The notes below the pieces were generated by a model that did not search any database, was not told where the DNA came from, and was given only the letters and a program-made list of their open reading frames with translations. Shown here piece after piece: positions 36,701 through 46,399 of a DNA stretch of 64,000 nucleotides. Where the stretch lies: the NCBI GenBank assembly GCA_001939145.1, contig LSRX01000425.1:500314-564313 (forward strand), given 5' to 3'. The DNA comes from Symbiodinium microadriaticum (lineage: Eukaryota > Sar > Dinophyceae > Suessiales > Symbiodiniaceae). Made by a program: the position numbers and the translations under genes. Every line of letters begins with the position of its first letter. Position 1 is the first letter of the stretch.

Positions 36701-39700
36701 TGAAGTTCACCCAGCCTGGAAGAGCTACGAGTATTAGGAAGCTTTCGGGATGCATGTTGAGACAAGGTCGAGACTGGCTGGCAGCAACATCTGGAGCAGA
36801 GGGAACCTCTCGACTTCGGCCGCCGGACACAGGACTCGAGCTGGAAGAGATTTCTTTCAACTCGGACCCGGCAAGGCCTTCAAAGGCGCCTCGCCTCCGA
36901 AGCTCACCTGGCTCGGAGGCCAAAAGGGCCTAACCGTGCCTAACCCCCGATTGTTTCTTTTGGGACGCGCCGCTGCGCCTCGGACACTGGTCCAGGTGAT
37001 GAGCTTCCCAAGGGATGAAAGTCCTGACCTTGCACCAGGCATCACCCGGCTACACAGAGTCGACTCTTCTCGAGACCTGGACCTGACATGGACCCTGGCC
37101 TGTGCTCATGCGACGTTCAAGCTCCGCAAGGCGATCCGACAGATCATCGACCACCTGCGACAAGACACGAAGAGCTATGACCGCATCATGAAGGACCATG
37201 GCCAGTCCACCTCCAAGTGCTCGGCAACGGCTTCCAGCTTTTCCTCTCGCATGCGGCGAGATGCATCTCGTAGACGGCTTTGCAACGCCAGAAACCCCGC
37301 AGCGCCTGAAGCGCGCTGGGTTGGGCGGGCGCCTGGCTCCACCAAGGCAGAAGGAAGCACGGCGCCTGCTGCAGCAGAGCTGCCTCACTCTCCGGGGCCG
37401 TGCGCTCAGGCGCGCTGACCTCCCACAGTCTGACATGTTTCAGTGGTCCTAGCACCCCTCAGGACATAGCGATTGAAGCCAGCAAGAAGCGATGCTTTGG
37501 CCTCTCCGGCTGTGAGATCGCTCTCGCGAACGAAATCCAAGCTGCCCTCAACCTGCCACAAATGGTGCCGAAAAAATGGTCGTCGGTCATCCCACTGGTC
37601 TGCACTGCCTCCAACATCCTTGCTGCCATGTCGGCGACTTGCGCAGACAACGCACCAACCTTGGCCTCCACCTGACAGTGCAGGAACAAGACGAGGGCGG
37701 GAGTTGCAAGGAAATTGTCGCCTGACGCTAGTAGCTACATGAGAGAAACCTTAATCGATTCTTGTGCCTCGTTGGTGACACGCATGGACGCTGATTCCTC
37801 GCTCTGTCTTCTTTCGATGAGACCTTCAACGACACGACAGACTATGCAAATTCCGAGCAGCGATGCGGACAATGCCGGTGAGACAACCAGTCCTCACGCT
37901 TGGGCCCCTGCTATGTATTTGCTTCACCTTCCGTGAGCAAGACGGTTAATTCTATCCAAGGTCGAAGGCCATCCACACGTGCCAAGCCTGTTGCTGCCAG
38001 GAGTTGGCATTTGCTTCTGACGAAGCTGCCTGCAACTCTCGATACTCTCGAATGAAGCGACGAGAGCCGACGCTGCAACGTGGCATCTTTGAGCGTGTGC
38101 CTGTTGCTTGAGCCTGGAAACCTGTTCCACGAGGTCGCAGAGACTGTTCTGGACCTCACAGAGGCACGGACAGGAAGCCGCGCCCACCACAGCACTACAA
38201 CTCGCTACATGTGGTAACAGGCCTGTGAGATTCTGCTGGAGTCTGCCTTGTCTGCTGCCTTCCGGAAAACGGAAAAAGGAGGACTCGGCGTCGAAGCCGC
38301 GAAGCTGCTTGCGAGCCCCCCCGACCGAGACACTGGCAGCAGAGCCATGCTCCTGGGAAGTGCACGTGCTCAATCGAAAACACCGGAGACCGCGCACCCA
38401 CCTCCAACCACTCCAGGCGTCGGCGCAAGTCATCGATGTCCTGCCGTCTTGCAGTTCTGCCGAATCCGGTGAAGGCATCACGGCACATGCGTCCTCCGCC
38501 GGTTTCATCAGCATGGTCTTGCCGTCCACCGTCCCATCTGCCTGACCGCTCCATGGCCGCTCCATCTGCCCATCCCTTGGCAGATGCCGCACCTGCACCA
38601 GCTCCAAGCGCTCCCGCAGGTCAAACAAGTCCTGGCAACGCTCGGTCCGTCTGCCAAGCTCTGGCTCCAGTTCGAGGCTCGAGGTCCTGCTCATGCCCTG
38701 CCAGCCTTTCCTCTGTGGTCCGCATCCATGAGTTGTCCTGGGGCATAGCCGGGCCAACACGGCACTACTGCAGCATGAGAACTTCGGCAACTTGACTCGG
38801 CAGGTACACATGCTTTCGCCAACCAATAGCTGCCGCAATCGCAAGCGAAAATCAGCTCTTCACCTTGGGACATGTAGTCGCCCGAAGAGCCACATTGACT
38901 GCACCTAGGACCTAGTTGTCGTAGGCGGTCCTGTTGGATGTCTGGCCGGTAGCTCAGCGCCGCGACCTCCGAACGGCTCTGGCGAAGCGCCTTTCGAGAA
39001 CGCGTCGCGGGCTGTCGCAACTCGAAATAAGAAGCAACGGTTCAGTGTTCTTTCTCTCGGCAGTACTCAGCATGATGCTGCTCTCTTGCGGAACACCGCG
39101 CTACGTGCAAGGCAGAGCCCTGCTTCACGGCGCTGACTTGAATCACACGCCCATGGCTCTCAACATCTGATGGAGCCTCACGGAGCTCTCCACATGCCTC
39201 CTCGTTGGAGTCTTGCGCCTTTCAGGCTCTTGATCTAGTCGCACTCCCTCCAGACACCGTTTCCAAGAATCATGTCCTGGCCTGTTGCAACCGGTTTTTG
39301 AAGGTTTGCAGCTCTGTGTCGAGCTCACGCCGCTCCTGTTGTCGGGCCTGGTGAGAAACCGACGGCAGCGTGGACTAAACTGGCAACCGGCCAACAGCCA
39401 GAGCAAGAACAAGCAACCACGAACTCACGCCTGCGAGAGCTCCAAACGAAGCGACTCGACCGCGGGCCTGAAGGTCTTCATAAGGACTGCGCGAGCGGCG
39501 CGATGATTTCAGCACAGATTGGCTTCTCTTAGTTTGTAGCTCATGGGCCGTCTCGATTCGCTCCGCCAAGCCTCCAACCTCGAACAATCACTGGAAGGTA
39601 GACTGTAGAGTCAGGACAGTACTAGCAGCATTCCCGACGGCACGAGTAGGGGATCTGCTCGACTCAGCAGGCCATCCACTTTCACACGGAGACTCGCAAC

Positions 39701-42070
39701 AGAAGAGGAAAGGTCCTGCAGCGGAGCGGCTCAACCTTCCCTCCCTTTTCCCCACCCCCCCCCAAAGTGCTCCTCCACTTGGTTGCTCACCTGTCTCTCT
39801 CTCTCTCAACGCAAGGACCCTGCCTCCTTTTAAGAAACTTTCGTCCCTTTTCAGGCCGCCTTCCGGTCCAGTGCAGAAAGGCCCATCTCCGACTTGCGGA
39901 CTGCCTGACACGATGGCGTTGGCCCTGAAGCTCAGTGAGTCTCTGCTCTGCGACCGCCTCGAAGACATCTGCCCCTTGCAGGTCAGCGCTTTCCTGTTAG
40001 GACGAGGGAGCAGATGGCATCTTGGATAATCGAACGGTTGCCAAGGCCTGGCCTGATTGGCATCGCGCATCCCATCTTCGAGGCTGGCCTCCGCACCGCT
40101 TCGGAGAAAAACGCACGTCTTTCTCTCCCCTGACTCTCTTTCACAGCAGCAGCCTGCAAAGCACGGAGGTCTGCATCCAAGGCTTCCTCGAGCTTGCGAG
40201 CCGCTGGAGCCCCCGTCCCAGTAATGCCAGCAAACTGAAACTACCGTATGTCTCAGGGGGACCGGACCTGTGTCTGCTCCAAACTGTTGACCCTGGCCTG
40301 CGCACGATTTCAGGGGTTTTTGCTGATGAAGCATTTGGAGCAACGCTGACAGAAGTCCTCCATGTAGCCATCTCTTTGGGTGGCATTCTTCTGTCGTACC
40401 TGCCAGTTGAAGCCTAAGCTACAGAGATCCCATGGCTCTTGCTTTCTCTTCTGATTTTGTGGAACGAACTTTGTTTGTCTCTCTGGGATGTGACTTGTGT
40501 TCTTGCTGTCGTCTGTTCTTCTTGCTCTTGCAGGGCATGCCGAGACACGCGTTGGCACGCTCTTTCCTTCTCCCCTCCCTCGCTGCCTCGTCCTCCATCG
40601 CGGCCATACGTCGTAAAACCTAGCAACAGAACCCGCTTCACTTAAAGCACCGCAAGCCACAAGTAAGAAGACCTCTTCAAGCGAGTGTTCAGCACGACGA
40701 ATCTTTGTGGCCTGCACATCGGCAGCAGAAAACTCAGATCGCAAGGCGTGGGGGAAGTGCGCACCTGTCGCTTCTGTGTCTCCTGCAGGCAGCGCACCAT
40801 ACATGTCGCGAGAAGGCAAACCAAGCATCCAAACTCCGAAGAATGAGATTGAGTCGGGAACCTGACATAGGTATGCGACAGGCCGAACAGATACGAAAAC
40901 GGGTAAGCAGGGCGGGGGGGGAGCACAAAATAAGGATAAATGTGCACAGCAGCGCAGAAAGCATGAAGAAAAGCAAGGCAAAGACACGTTCGCAATGAGA
41001 GCGGCAAGCCGCAGAGACCCGCTGAGCGGTGTGAGCGATTAGGGTTCATACTGGGCACCTACAAACTCGCCGTTTGAGCGTTGCAACACGTTTCCGGCTC
41101 GTTTCCATGTGGTATCTGAATTTGGTCTGAACAGCACCTTTCCTTGAATAGAAAGAAGCATGAACGTCTTGTGTAGATTGTGTTTGGTGCGCTGAGGCAG
41201 GGCGCGGGAAGGGAACACGGGCCTTTCCTGGCACAAATCTCACACAACATCCGAGAGATTCACAGAACAAGTGACAAGGGCACTAGTAAGAAGGTGCCGA
41301 GACTCTGTACTCCATACATGGTTGGTCATCGTTTGACAGGCATTGTCAATGGTAGCATCATCAGAGGCAAGCAACAGCTGCTGACACCAGGACTCTCTAG
41401 GGGAATGCTGCAACAACCACCAAGGCCAAGCGAAGCAGCCTTATCAGGCACCCGTATCCCTCACATTCACATTCATGAGAACTGAGGCCTTCTGGCTTAG
41501 GTGCTCAACACATAGATTCGGCCAAAGCTGCATGGAACTATGAAGGGCAAAATAGTTGCGTGAAGCCGGTTGGTAGCCGGACAGCTTGTGCTTCGTGGGT
41601 TTGTGATTCTCCGGAACTTTCCCTGTAAAGCGAAGCATGGGAAACACGAAAAATCATGAAGAAACTCCTCTGCGGCAGCTGCCGCGAGACGATTTTGCTG
41701 CTCCATGGCTTGCACCTGACAGGCTGAGGCAGCACAACCCCAGCCAGGGCTGGTAACGAAAAGAAATGATGGCGCCGCCTGCTGCTCAATCTCCCGGTTC
41801 CGCTGCTTGGAAGCTTCCGACCTAGGGACGTTCTTTTGGAGCCGTCGGAAACCGAAGACGGGCCGGCCCGGGGTCATCCGGGGCCCCCGCCCACTGGTGC
41901 GCGCCCAGAGCCGCTCGTCCAAGCCATCAACACGGCGAGCAAGAGACTGGGTCTCCTGCCGAAGAAAAGTGCCCTGCCTGCTACGAGGCTTTGAGGAACT
42001 ACGGCACTCCTCAATGAGGCCATTCACACTTCCTTGCACTTCGGCCCAGCGTTCCTCCGCAGCCCACAAC
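30800..42070 (-). CDS. Field of coiled-coil exons: one giant gene or a tandem set
   Basis: Across 11 kb of the minus strand, Glu/Gln/Lys/Leu-rich heptad-type segments of 15-40 residues recur every 200-500 bases, in changing frames. They are bounded by AG|G acceptors and mostly GC donors. Examples: SLARRVDGLDERLW (41.9 kb), VGGLAERIETAHELQ (39.55), ELDTELQTFKNRLQQ (39.3), CDLVEQVSRLKQQ (38.1), VVDDLSDRLAELERRM (37.1), MDAMDLKIKSVQEAAG (36.65), KKAEEACEASPAPELAALRS (36.2), LEDLQEGLTAAKQAVEAAAK (35.55), LSEEKLSQLETAFARTPDL (34.96), EVDRLDALDKRMDEDL (34.17), SVAALEKLLGEE (34.05), QELAGQLSAEVAKLVSRL (32.4) and EELAKLRNDFGELEGAS (31.98). The product would be a long rod-like protein, perhaps cytoskeletal or scaffold. 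Whether it is one transcript is unknown; no motor or other head domain was seen. Confidence 0.6.
32378..32452 (-). CDS. Coiled-coil exon, possible C-terminal end
   Basis: After an AG|G acceptor (TTTGCAG|GTCCAG) the exon encodes VQELAGQLSAEVAKLVSRLA and three more residues before a stop at 32380-32378. It could be a genuine 3' exon of one coiled-coil gene in the field, or it could leave earlier by the GC donor after the codon for Leu (TTA|GCCTCG). Confidence 0.5.
33839..33958 (-). CDS. Coiled-coil exon, 40 codons
   Basis: It is bounded by CTGCAG|GAG upstream and GAG|GTTGCC downstream and is exactly 120 bases in phase 0. The product starts EIEAIKTTLKEQARRAVSSN and ends QVAALSKRLE. The heptad pattern is regular. 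It is one of the clearest members of the field and has a canonical GT donor. Confidence 0.68.
34401..34615. repeat. Two direct copies of a 70-base hairpin-forming unit
   Basis: Copy 1 (about 34401-34468) and copy 2 (about 34547-34606) share the order ATACGCCGA, GCCGACA, CGCACTCGCGCT, GGGT.CAA and GTATCGGTGC. Within copy 1, GATACGCCG at the left pairs with CGGCGTATC at the right, so each unit can form a stem. They lie in a gap between coiled-coil exons, with no coding evidence. Confidence 0.65.
35522..35593 (-). CDS. Coiled-coil exon, 24 codons, GC donor
   Basis: It is bounded by GGCTCAG|GTCGAT and GCAAAA|GCACGG and is 72 bases in phase 0. It encodes a helix starting VDATLEDLQEGLTAAKQAVE. The unspliced frame stops six bases later, which supports the GC donor. 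Confidence 0.66.
37100..37154 (-). CDS. Coiled-coil exon, GC donor
   Basis: It is bounded by GTCGCAG|GTGGTC and AGCACAG|GCCAGG. Fifty-five bases encode VVDDLSDRLAELERRMST plus one base of the next codon. It sits near another helical piece on the same strand (LQSRLRDASRRMREEKLEAV, about 37.3-37.2 kb). Confidence 0.64.
38101..38154 (-). CDS. Coiled-coil exon, 18 codons, GC donor
   Basis: It is bounded by TGTGAG|GTCCAG and CAACAG|GCACAC and is 54 bases in phase 0, encoding VQNSLCDLVEQVSRLKQQ. The frame stays open after it, so the donor position is inferred from the consensus and from neighbouring exons. Confidence 0.58.
39282..39347 (-). CDS. Coiled-coil exon, 22 codons, GC donor
   Basis: It is bounded by CTCACCAG|GCCCGA and CAACAG|GCCAGG and is 66 bases in phase 0. 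The product is a strongly amphipathic helix, ARQQERRELDTELQTFKNRL followed by two Gln. Confidence 0.66.
41905..41955 (-). CDS. Coiled-coil exon, 17 codons, GC donor
   Basis: It is bounded by CGGCAG|GAGACC and CTCTGG|GCGCGC and is 51 bases in phase 0, encoding ETQSLARRVDGLDERLW. A further helical piece (ERWAEVQGSVNGLIEE, about 42.06-42.01 kb) lies upstream and marks the visible 5' edge of the field. Confidence 0.6.
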
Positions 42071-42901
42071 AGCCACGACTCCGGAGGCTTGAAGACTTAA
42101 AGACGCCCAAGGTGCATCAGGACTCTGGATGCTGAGGCACCAACCCGGCCGTCATGCTTGTCAGCACGGTCGTCCAGTTGGGCCTGTGCTTGAGAAAAAT
42201 TCAACTACATCTCCGAGCGTCACCGCAGAAAGCTTGATGTGACAAGTCCTATTCCTCATCACATGGCTAGGAGGCAACACGATCAGGTGAAACCTTGTCC
42301 AGCCTGTTGCCTACCCCAGCCCAATAGTCCGTCCTCCAGTTTCTTTTCCAGCTGTGCCAGGCGACGCCTGAGGCACTTCGGGGCCCTCATTCTTCTTGGA
42401 CTGAGGAAGTGACAGTGATTGGGTGGAAACTGCTGTCTGCTACCGTCAGTGTATACAAGCCGTGGTCGAACTCTGTTATTTCAACTCTTCCTCTCTGTTT
42501 GCACGACGGGGATGTCGGCGTTTGCCGAATCGCCTGATTTCCTCTCCTTCTGGAGATTCTTCTGGGGTGAAAAAGAGCCCACTCCCTTTAAGAGAGGGAA
42601 GGCTCGGAATCCGCTCGGAATCCACACAGCCAGGCCTTCTTAAAGCCTCTGGTCTCGGCCATTCGACCTGTAAATCACGCTCTTCACCGCCTTCTTTCGG
42701 GGACCCCGGTCCCAAAGCCAGCGCCTCACGGCCTGCAGCAGGGAGGGACGGAAGCGCCAAGGAGCGCAGAGAGATCTGGACTTGCCCAACGAAGAAACAT
42801 GACAGGGTCGCCCACGCGTGCTTGTAGTTGATGTTCGTATCCCTGTATCCTTTGCCAGCACCGTCTCTGAAGGTCGGAGTCGTCAGAAAGTGTCTGCCAT
42901 G

Positions 42902-45034
42902 TCAAGATGCGTCAGGCGAAGGAAACTGAAAGGGCTTGCGCTCGCCAGGATAATTATCGTAAGCCTGCCGAGAGCTCTGACAGGACAGCACGTCAAACGC
43001 TGCCTGAATCTGCTTGAAGACCTGCTCGGCCATCACCTCGTTGCCCACGTTCTTGTCAGGGTGCCAGCGAAGTGCAGCAAGGCGATAGGCCTTCTTGACC
43101 TCTTGGCCCGTGGAGGTTTTCGAAAGGCCTAAGGCCGCATAGTGGTCCTGGACAGGCGGTGCCAGGGCCCAACGGCGGGCTTTCTCGCGCAGCTCGCTGG
43201 GCATCTCCTCGGGGTCGATGGATACAACTCGGTCAAAGTCTGCTGCGGCTTGAGGGTACATCTCCATCTCCATGTGAATCAGCCCACGAACAAAGTAAAG
43301 ACTGGCAAAGTGGGAAGCGATGTTCAGCCCGGCAGACACGTCTTTCAGAGCATCGTCGTTGCGATTGAGCATATGCTTGGCCCGGGCCTTCTCTGCAAGG
43401 AGCAGGGCGTGGAACTCGGGGTCGAAGGCGGCACCGGCTTCGGCACTCTCGTAAAACTCCAGTGCCAGAGCCCAAGAGCTTTGTTTTGCAGCCGCCTCTC
43501 CCTCCTTCTGCAAGGCTTCTGACCTGAGCAAGTTCTTGAGGAGGCTGTCGTCGCCACCTGGAAGCTGGCTCGCGCATCGTAGTGCATTTATAGCGTCTTC
43601 ACGGCATCCGGCTTGAAGAAGGGCACGAGCATGCCAATGCAAAACCTGCCAAGAATTCTGAGTCGACGACCTGAGTCGCTTTGTTTCCGACAGCGCTCTG
43701 GCTGTCCAGTGCTGTCTGGTCTTCTCTGGCTGCGACAAATGAATGCACAGCCTCACGAACGCCAACGTCACGCGGACCCCCCATGAGGAGAGCTGCTCCT
43801 GCGAATTTAGATCTCGCATCAGTGAATCAAGATCTTGGGCGGCCTTGCCAAACCTGCAAAGATCCGAATCCAAGCTATCTGAAAGAATCTCCTCGACTGC
43901 ACTCAAACACTTCGTGTGCTGCAACATCCTTGCATTGGCTTGTGCGGCCCTCTGCTTCGATCCTACCCCATCGGAATCGGGAGTAAGCTCCGCGACGGCA
44001 ACAGCCTCTTCCACACGATCGAGCTGCCACAAGGCCTTTGCACACACTGCATATGACATCCCGTTCGTCGGATTCGTCGCTACGCTTCTGCTGGCGTGTT
44101 GGTAAGCAGATGCAAAATTGCCGGCCGCATACTCAGCCTCTGCTGCAGCAAGGAGTATGTCAGGGTTGAGTGGGTCCATTACTAATGCATCAGCAAAACA
44201 CGAAGCCGCGCGGCTGGGATCCTGCCGCAAGAAGGACAGCCCCGAAGAGATCAGACTTGAGAGGACGTTTTGTTGGCGGCTCAGGGCCTCGTCCAAAAGC
44301 TCACAAACTTCCGCCTCCAGTCCACACCAAGGGGGTTTGGCCATCACCTTGGCACCGTGCTCCAGCAGCAGCTTGCACATCTCCAAGTCACCCATGTGTG
44401 CCGCTTCCATCAGCGGGGAGTCTCCAGACTCGTCCAATGCATTGGGATCCGCCTTCGCTCTGAGCATTGCAACCACCAAGCGTGTTCTACAGAGCTGAAC
44501 CATCTCCCTCTCAGCCGCGTCTAAGCGCAGCAACACATGTAAGGGCGTGTCCCCACGCTCTGCCCTCTCGTTTACATCAGCCTGGCATTCAATCAGGGAC
44601 AGAATCATCGTGCACATAGTCGAGAAACACCGACTGGATTCCCTCGCTTTGCCCAGCAGATCTATTGCAAAGTTGAGAGGCCTTGCTCCATTTGGCAAAG
44701 CCCTGCAAGCTGCAGCTGCGTCGGTCTTCAGAAGATGGTCAAACGAAGCCACATTTCCCTTGGCGAGGCAAACCTGCAAACCACGTGCCTTCGGTCTTAG
44801 TGGAGCTTGGCACGGCACGGCCACCACGATGGCCCTGTGCCCCTTGTCGAAATCTGGACTCTCCGGAGGCACTTGGGCTTGGGGCGGCTCGCATGCTGGG
44901 CATGGCAGCGTGACCACCAAGCAGCCGACCACTGCATCTGAGTCTGCCCAGGTGTGCTGACTTCTTCCACTCCAGGTGCTCGGTTCGTCGCTGCTGACTT
45001 CAACACTTGCTTCACAATTCTGCGAGGCAAACAT
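42902..45034 (-). CDS. Ankyrin-TPR-J-domain protein (DnaJ-type co-chaperone)
   Basis: J-domain proteins stimulate the ATPase of Hsp70, and TPR units bind chaperone tails. The first ATG in the open frame is at 45034, giving about 710 residues in one exon; the frame is open without ATG to 45232, so an upstream exon is possible. Around residues 100-250 are ankyrin-type units (GDTPLHVLLRLDAAE, then ADPNALDESGDSPLMEAAHM). TPR-like helices follow from about residue 260 to 610, for example AASCFADALVMDPLNPDIL and AAADFDRVVSIDPEEM. The C-terminal J domain starts DHYAALGLSKTSTGQEVKKA, includes the HPD catalytic triplet in RWHPDKNVGN, and ends shortly before the stop. The TPR-J part is close to the DNAJC7/DNAJC3 layout; the ankyrin part is an unusual addition. 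Confidence 0.9.
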   Translation of the reverse strand: MFASQNCEASVEVSSDEPSTWSGRSQHTWADSDAVVGCLVVTLPCPACEPPQAQVPPESPDFDKGHRAIVVAVPCQAPLRPKARGLQVCLAKGNVASFDHLLKTDAAAACRALPNGARPLNFAIDLLGKARESSRCFSTMCTMILSLIECQADVNERAERGDTPLHVLLRLDAAEREMVQLCRTRLVVAMLRAKADPNALDESGDSPLMEAAHMGDLEMCKLLLEHGAKVMAKPPWCGLEAEVCELLDEALSRQQNVLSSLISSGLSFLRQDPSRAASCFADALVMDPLNPDILLAAAEAEYAAGNFASAYQHASRSVATNPTNGMSYAVCAKALWQLDRVEEAVAVAELTPDSDGVGSKQRAAQANARMLQHTKCLSAVEEILSDSLDSDLCRFGKAAQDLDSLMRDLNSQEQLSSWGVRVTLAFVRLCIHLSQPEKTRQHWTARALSETKRLRSSTQNSWQVLHWHARALLQAGCREDAINALRCASQLPGGDDSLLKNLLRSEALQKEGEAAAKQSSWALALEFYESAEAGAAFDPEFHALLLAEKARAKHMLNRNDDALKDVSAGLNIASHFASLYFVRGLIHMEMEMYPQAAADFDRVVSIDPEEMPSELREKARRWALAPPVQDHYAALGLSKTSTGQEVKKAYRLAALRWHPDKNVGNEVMAEQVFKQIQAAFDVLSCQSSRQAYDNYPGERKPFQFPSPDAS

Positions 45035-46023
45035 TTGAACAGGCCCGTATTGAAACGACAAATGAGGCTTACCACACGAACATACAGCACGCTGCACTGC
45101 CCGATCGGATATGACCACGCCGGAGTCATGACACAAAGCAATCTGCCCAACTGCAGGTGTAAAACGGAAGCTGTAGCCGACTGGCAGCGATTGACTGCGA
45201 TACCTGTCTTTGGACTGAACGAGAAAACACACACCGAAATGAAATTCAAAAAAACAAGCACTAGCTTATTAACGGATTTAGAAAAGCTCGCTGTTGCTTG
45301 GTTGGGGTTCATCGAAGGGCGAGTGCTCGGGGAGCCCTCCAGGAGCCACTCGGTCAAGGATCGGCACTTCTGGGGCCGCGTTGCTTTCGCCGACGCCAGG
45401 TCATGCGCTTCTTCCGGGAGCCCTTCATCTCCCCAGGCTAAGGGCGGCTTCATGTCCGAGCCTCCTGGCTTCGCGGAACGAGCGGAGCTGAAGAAGCCTA
45501 CTTGGCCTGGCTCGCAAGCGCTCCCCAAAGAAGTAGAGGCTTTGCATGCACACCAGGTGGCATGACCTGTCAACCTCACATTGACGCTGCAGACTTGACA
45601 CCTGGGCAGCGATGAAGTACTGCAATCATCCTGTGTGAAATACACACATAGTTGGATCTGCCTGTAGCAGCTCAGAGCAGCACCCCAGTGTTCATTCTCT
45701 CTGCCAGCGCAGTGAACTGGTTCTGCATCACCTGCCGCGACAGGTCCACCAGGTGCGTGCTCGAAAGCCAGATGCATTCTGGCAACGGGTCGGGTCGGCC
45801 ATGCGTGACAAGCTGGAGGCCTCGGATCGCATAAACGCTGACAACAGCGCCGACAGAATGCTTTGGGGCCGTGAAGTCGTCGTTCTGAGCGCTGTGCTCG
45901 AGCAGATGCACCCACGGTGGGGGCCGCCCCCCGATCTCCAGGCTCCCAAGCCTTGGTCAACACATGTCAAACACCAGGCAGTTTGAATTTCTGAACGCTG
46001 TGGGAGTTCTTTGCTTGTGGCTT

Positions 46024-46326
46024 TCACAGGAACAAGGAGCAGCACAGCTGCGCCGCGATGCACCACGTCTTGGAAACCCAATGCCACTGTTCTCTGAGCT
46101 CGTCACGCTGTTCGGGCTTGAACAAATTGAATTGTTCATGCTCCTTGGGCAATGCGTACGAAGAAAACGCAGGAAAGCCAAGACCGCGGAAGTGCAATGT
46201 GACTACTGTCGGTTCCCCCAACCTGGGGATCGAAGCAGTCATACCCTTCATTTTCACTGCCGGGAATAAGGCATTCATGGCTTCACCTCTCAGCAATCCA
46301 ATATGCTGTTTGCCGGAAAGAAGCAC
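46024..46326 (-). CDS. Possible exon, unknown protein
   Basis: This minus-strand frame of 100 codons has a well-mixed core (MKGMTASIPRLGEPTVVTLH, then RGLGFPAFSSYALPKEHEQF and LFKPEQRDELREQWHW). A second protein-like frame lies just downstream at 45911-45672 (SVYAIRGLQLVTHGRPDPLP, DLSRQVMQNQFTALAERM). They may be exons of one gene upstream of the J-protein gene. No domain is recognised. Confidence 0.36.
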   Translation of the reverse strand: MLLSGKQHIGLLRGEAMNALFPAVKMKGMTASIPRLGEPTVVTLHFRGLGFPAFSSYALPKEHEQFNLFKPEQRDELREQWHWVSKTWCIAAQLCCSLFL

Positions 46327-46399
46327 CTCTCAGTCAGGATTGCTAGTGCTGTCGCGATATTTCAAAGCTCAGCAGTTTCCGGGTCCGGGTTGGGTAGGC

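Noticed and set aside
44797-45963. Minus-strand frame of 388 codons overlapping the J-protein gene.
   Set aside because: It overlaps the 5' part of the J-protein frame and is mostly Arg/Ser/Cys-rich shadow. One stretch near 45.3-45.5 kb could be a separate short exon, but this is undecided.
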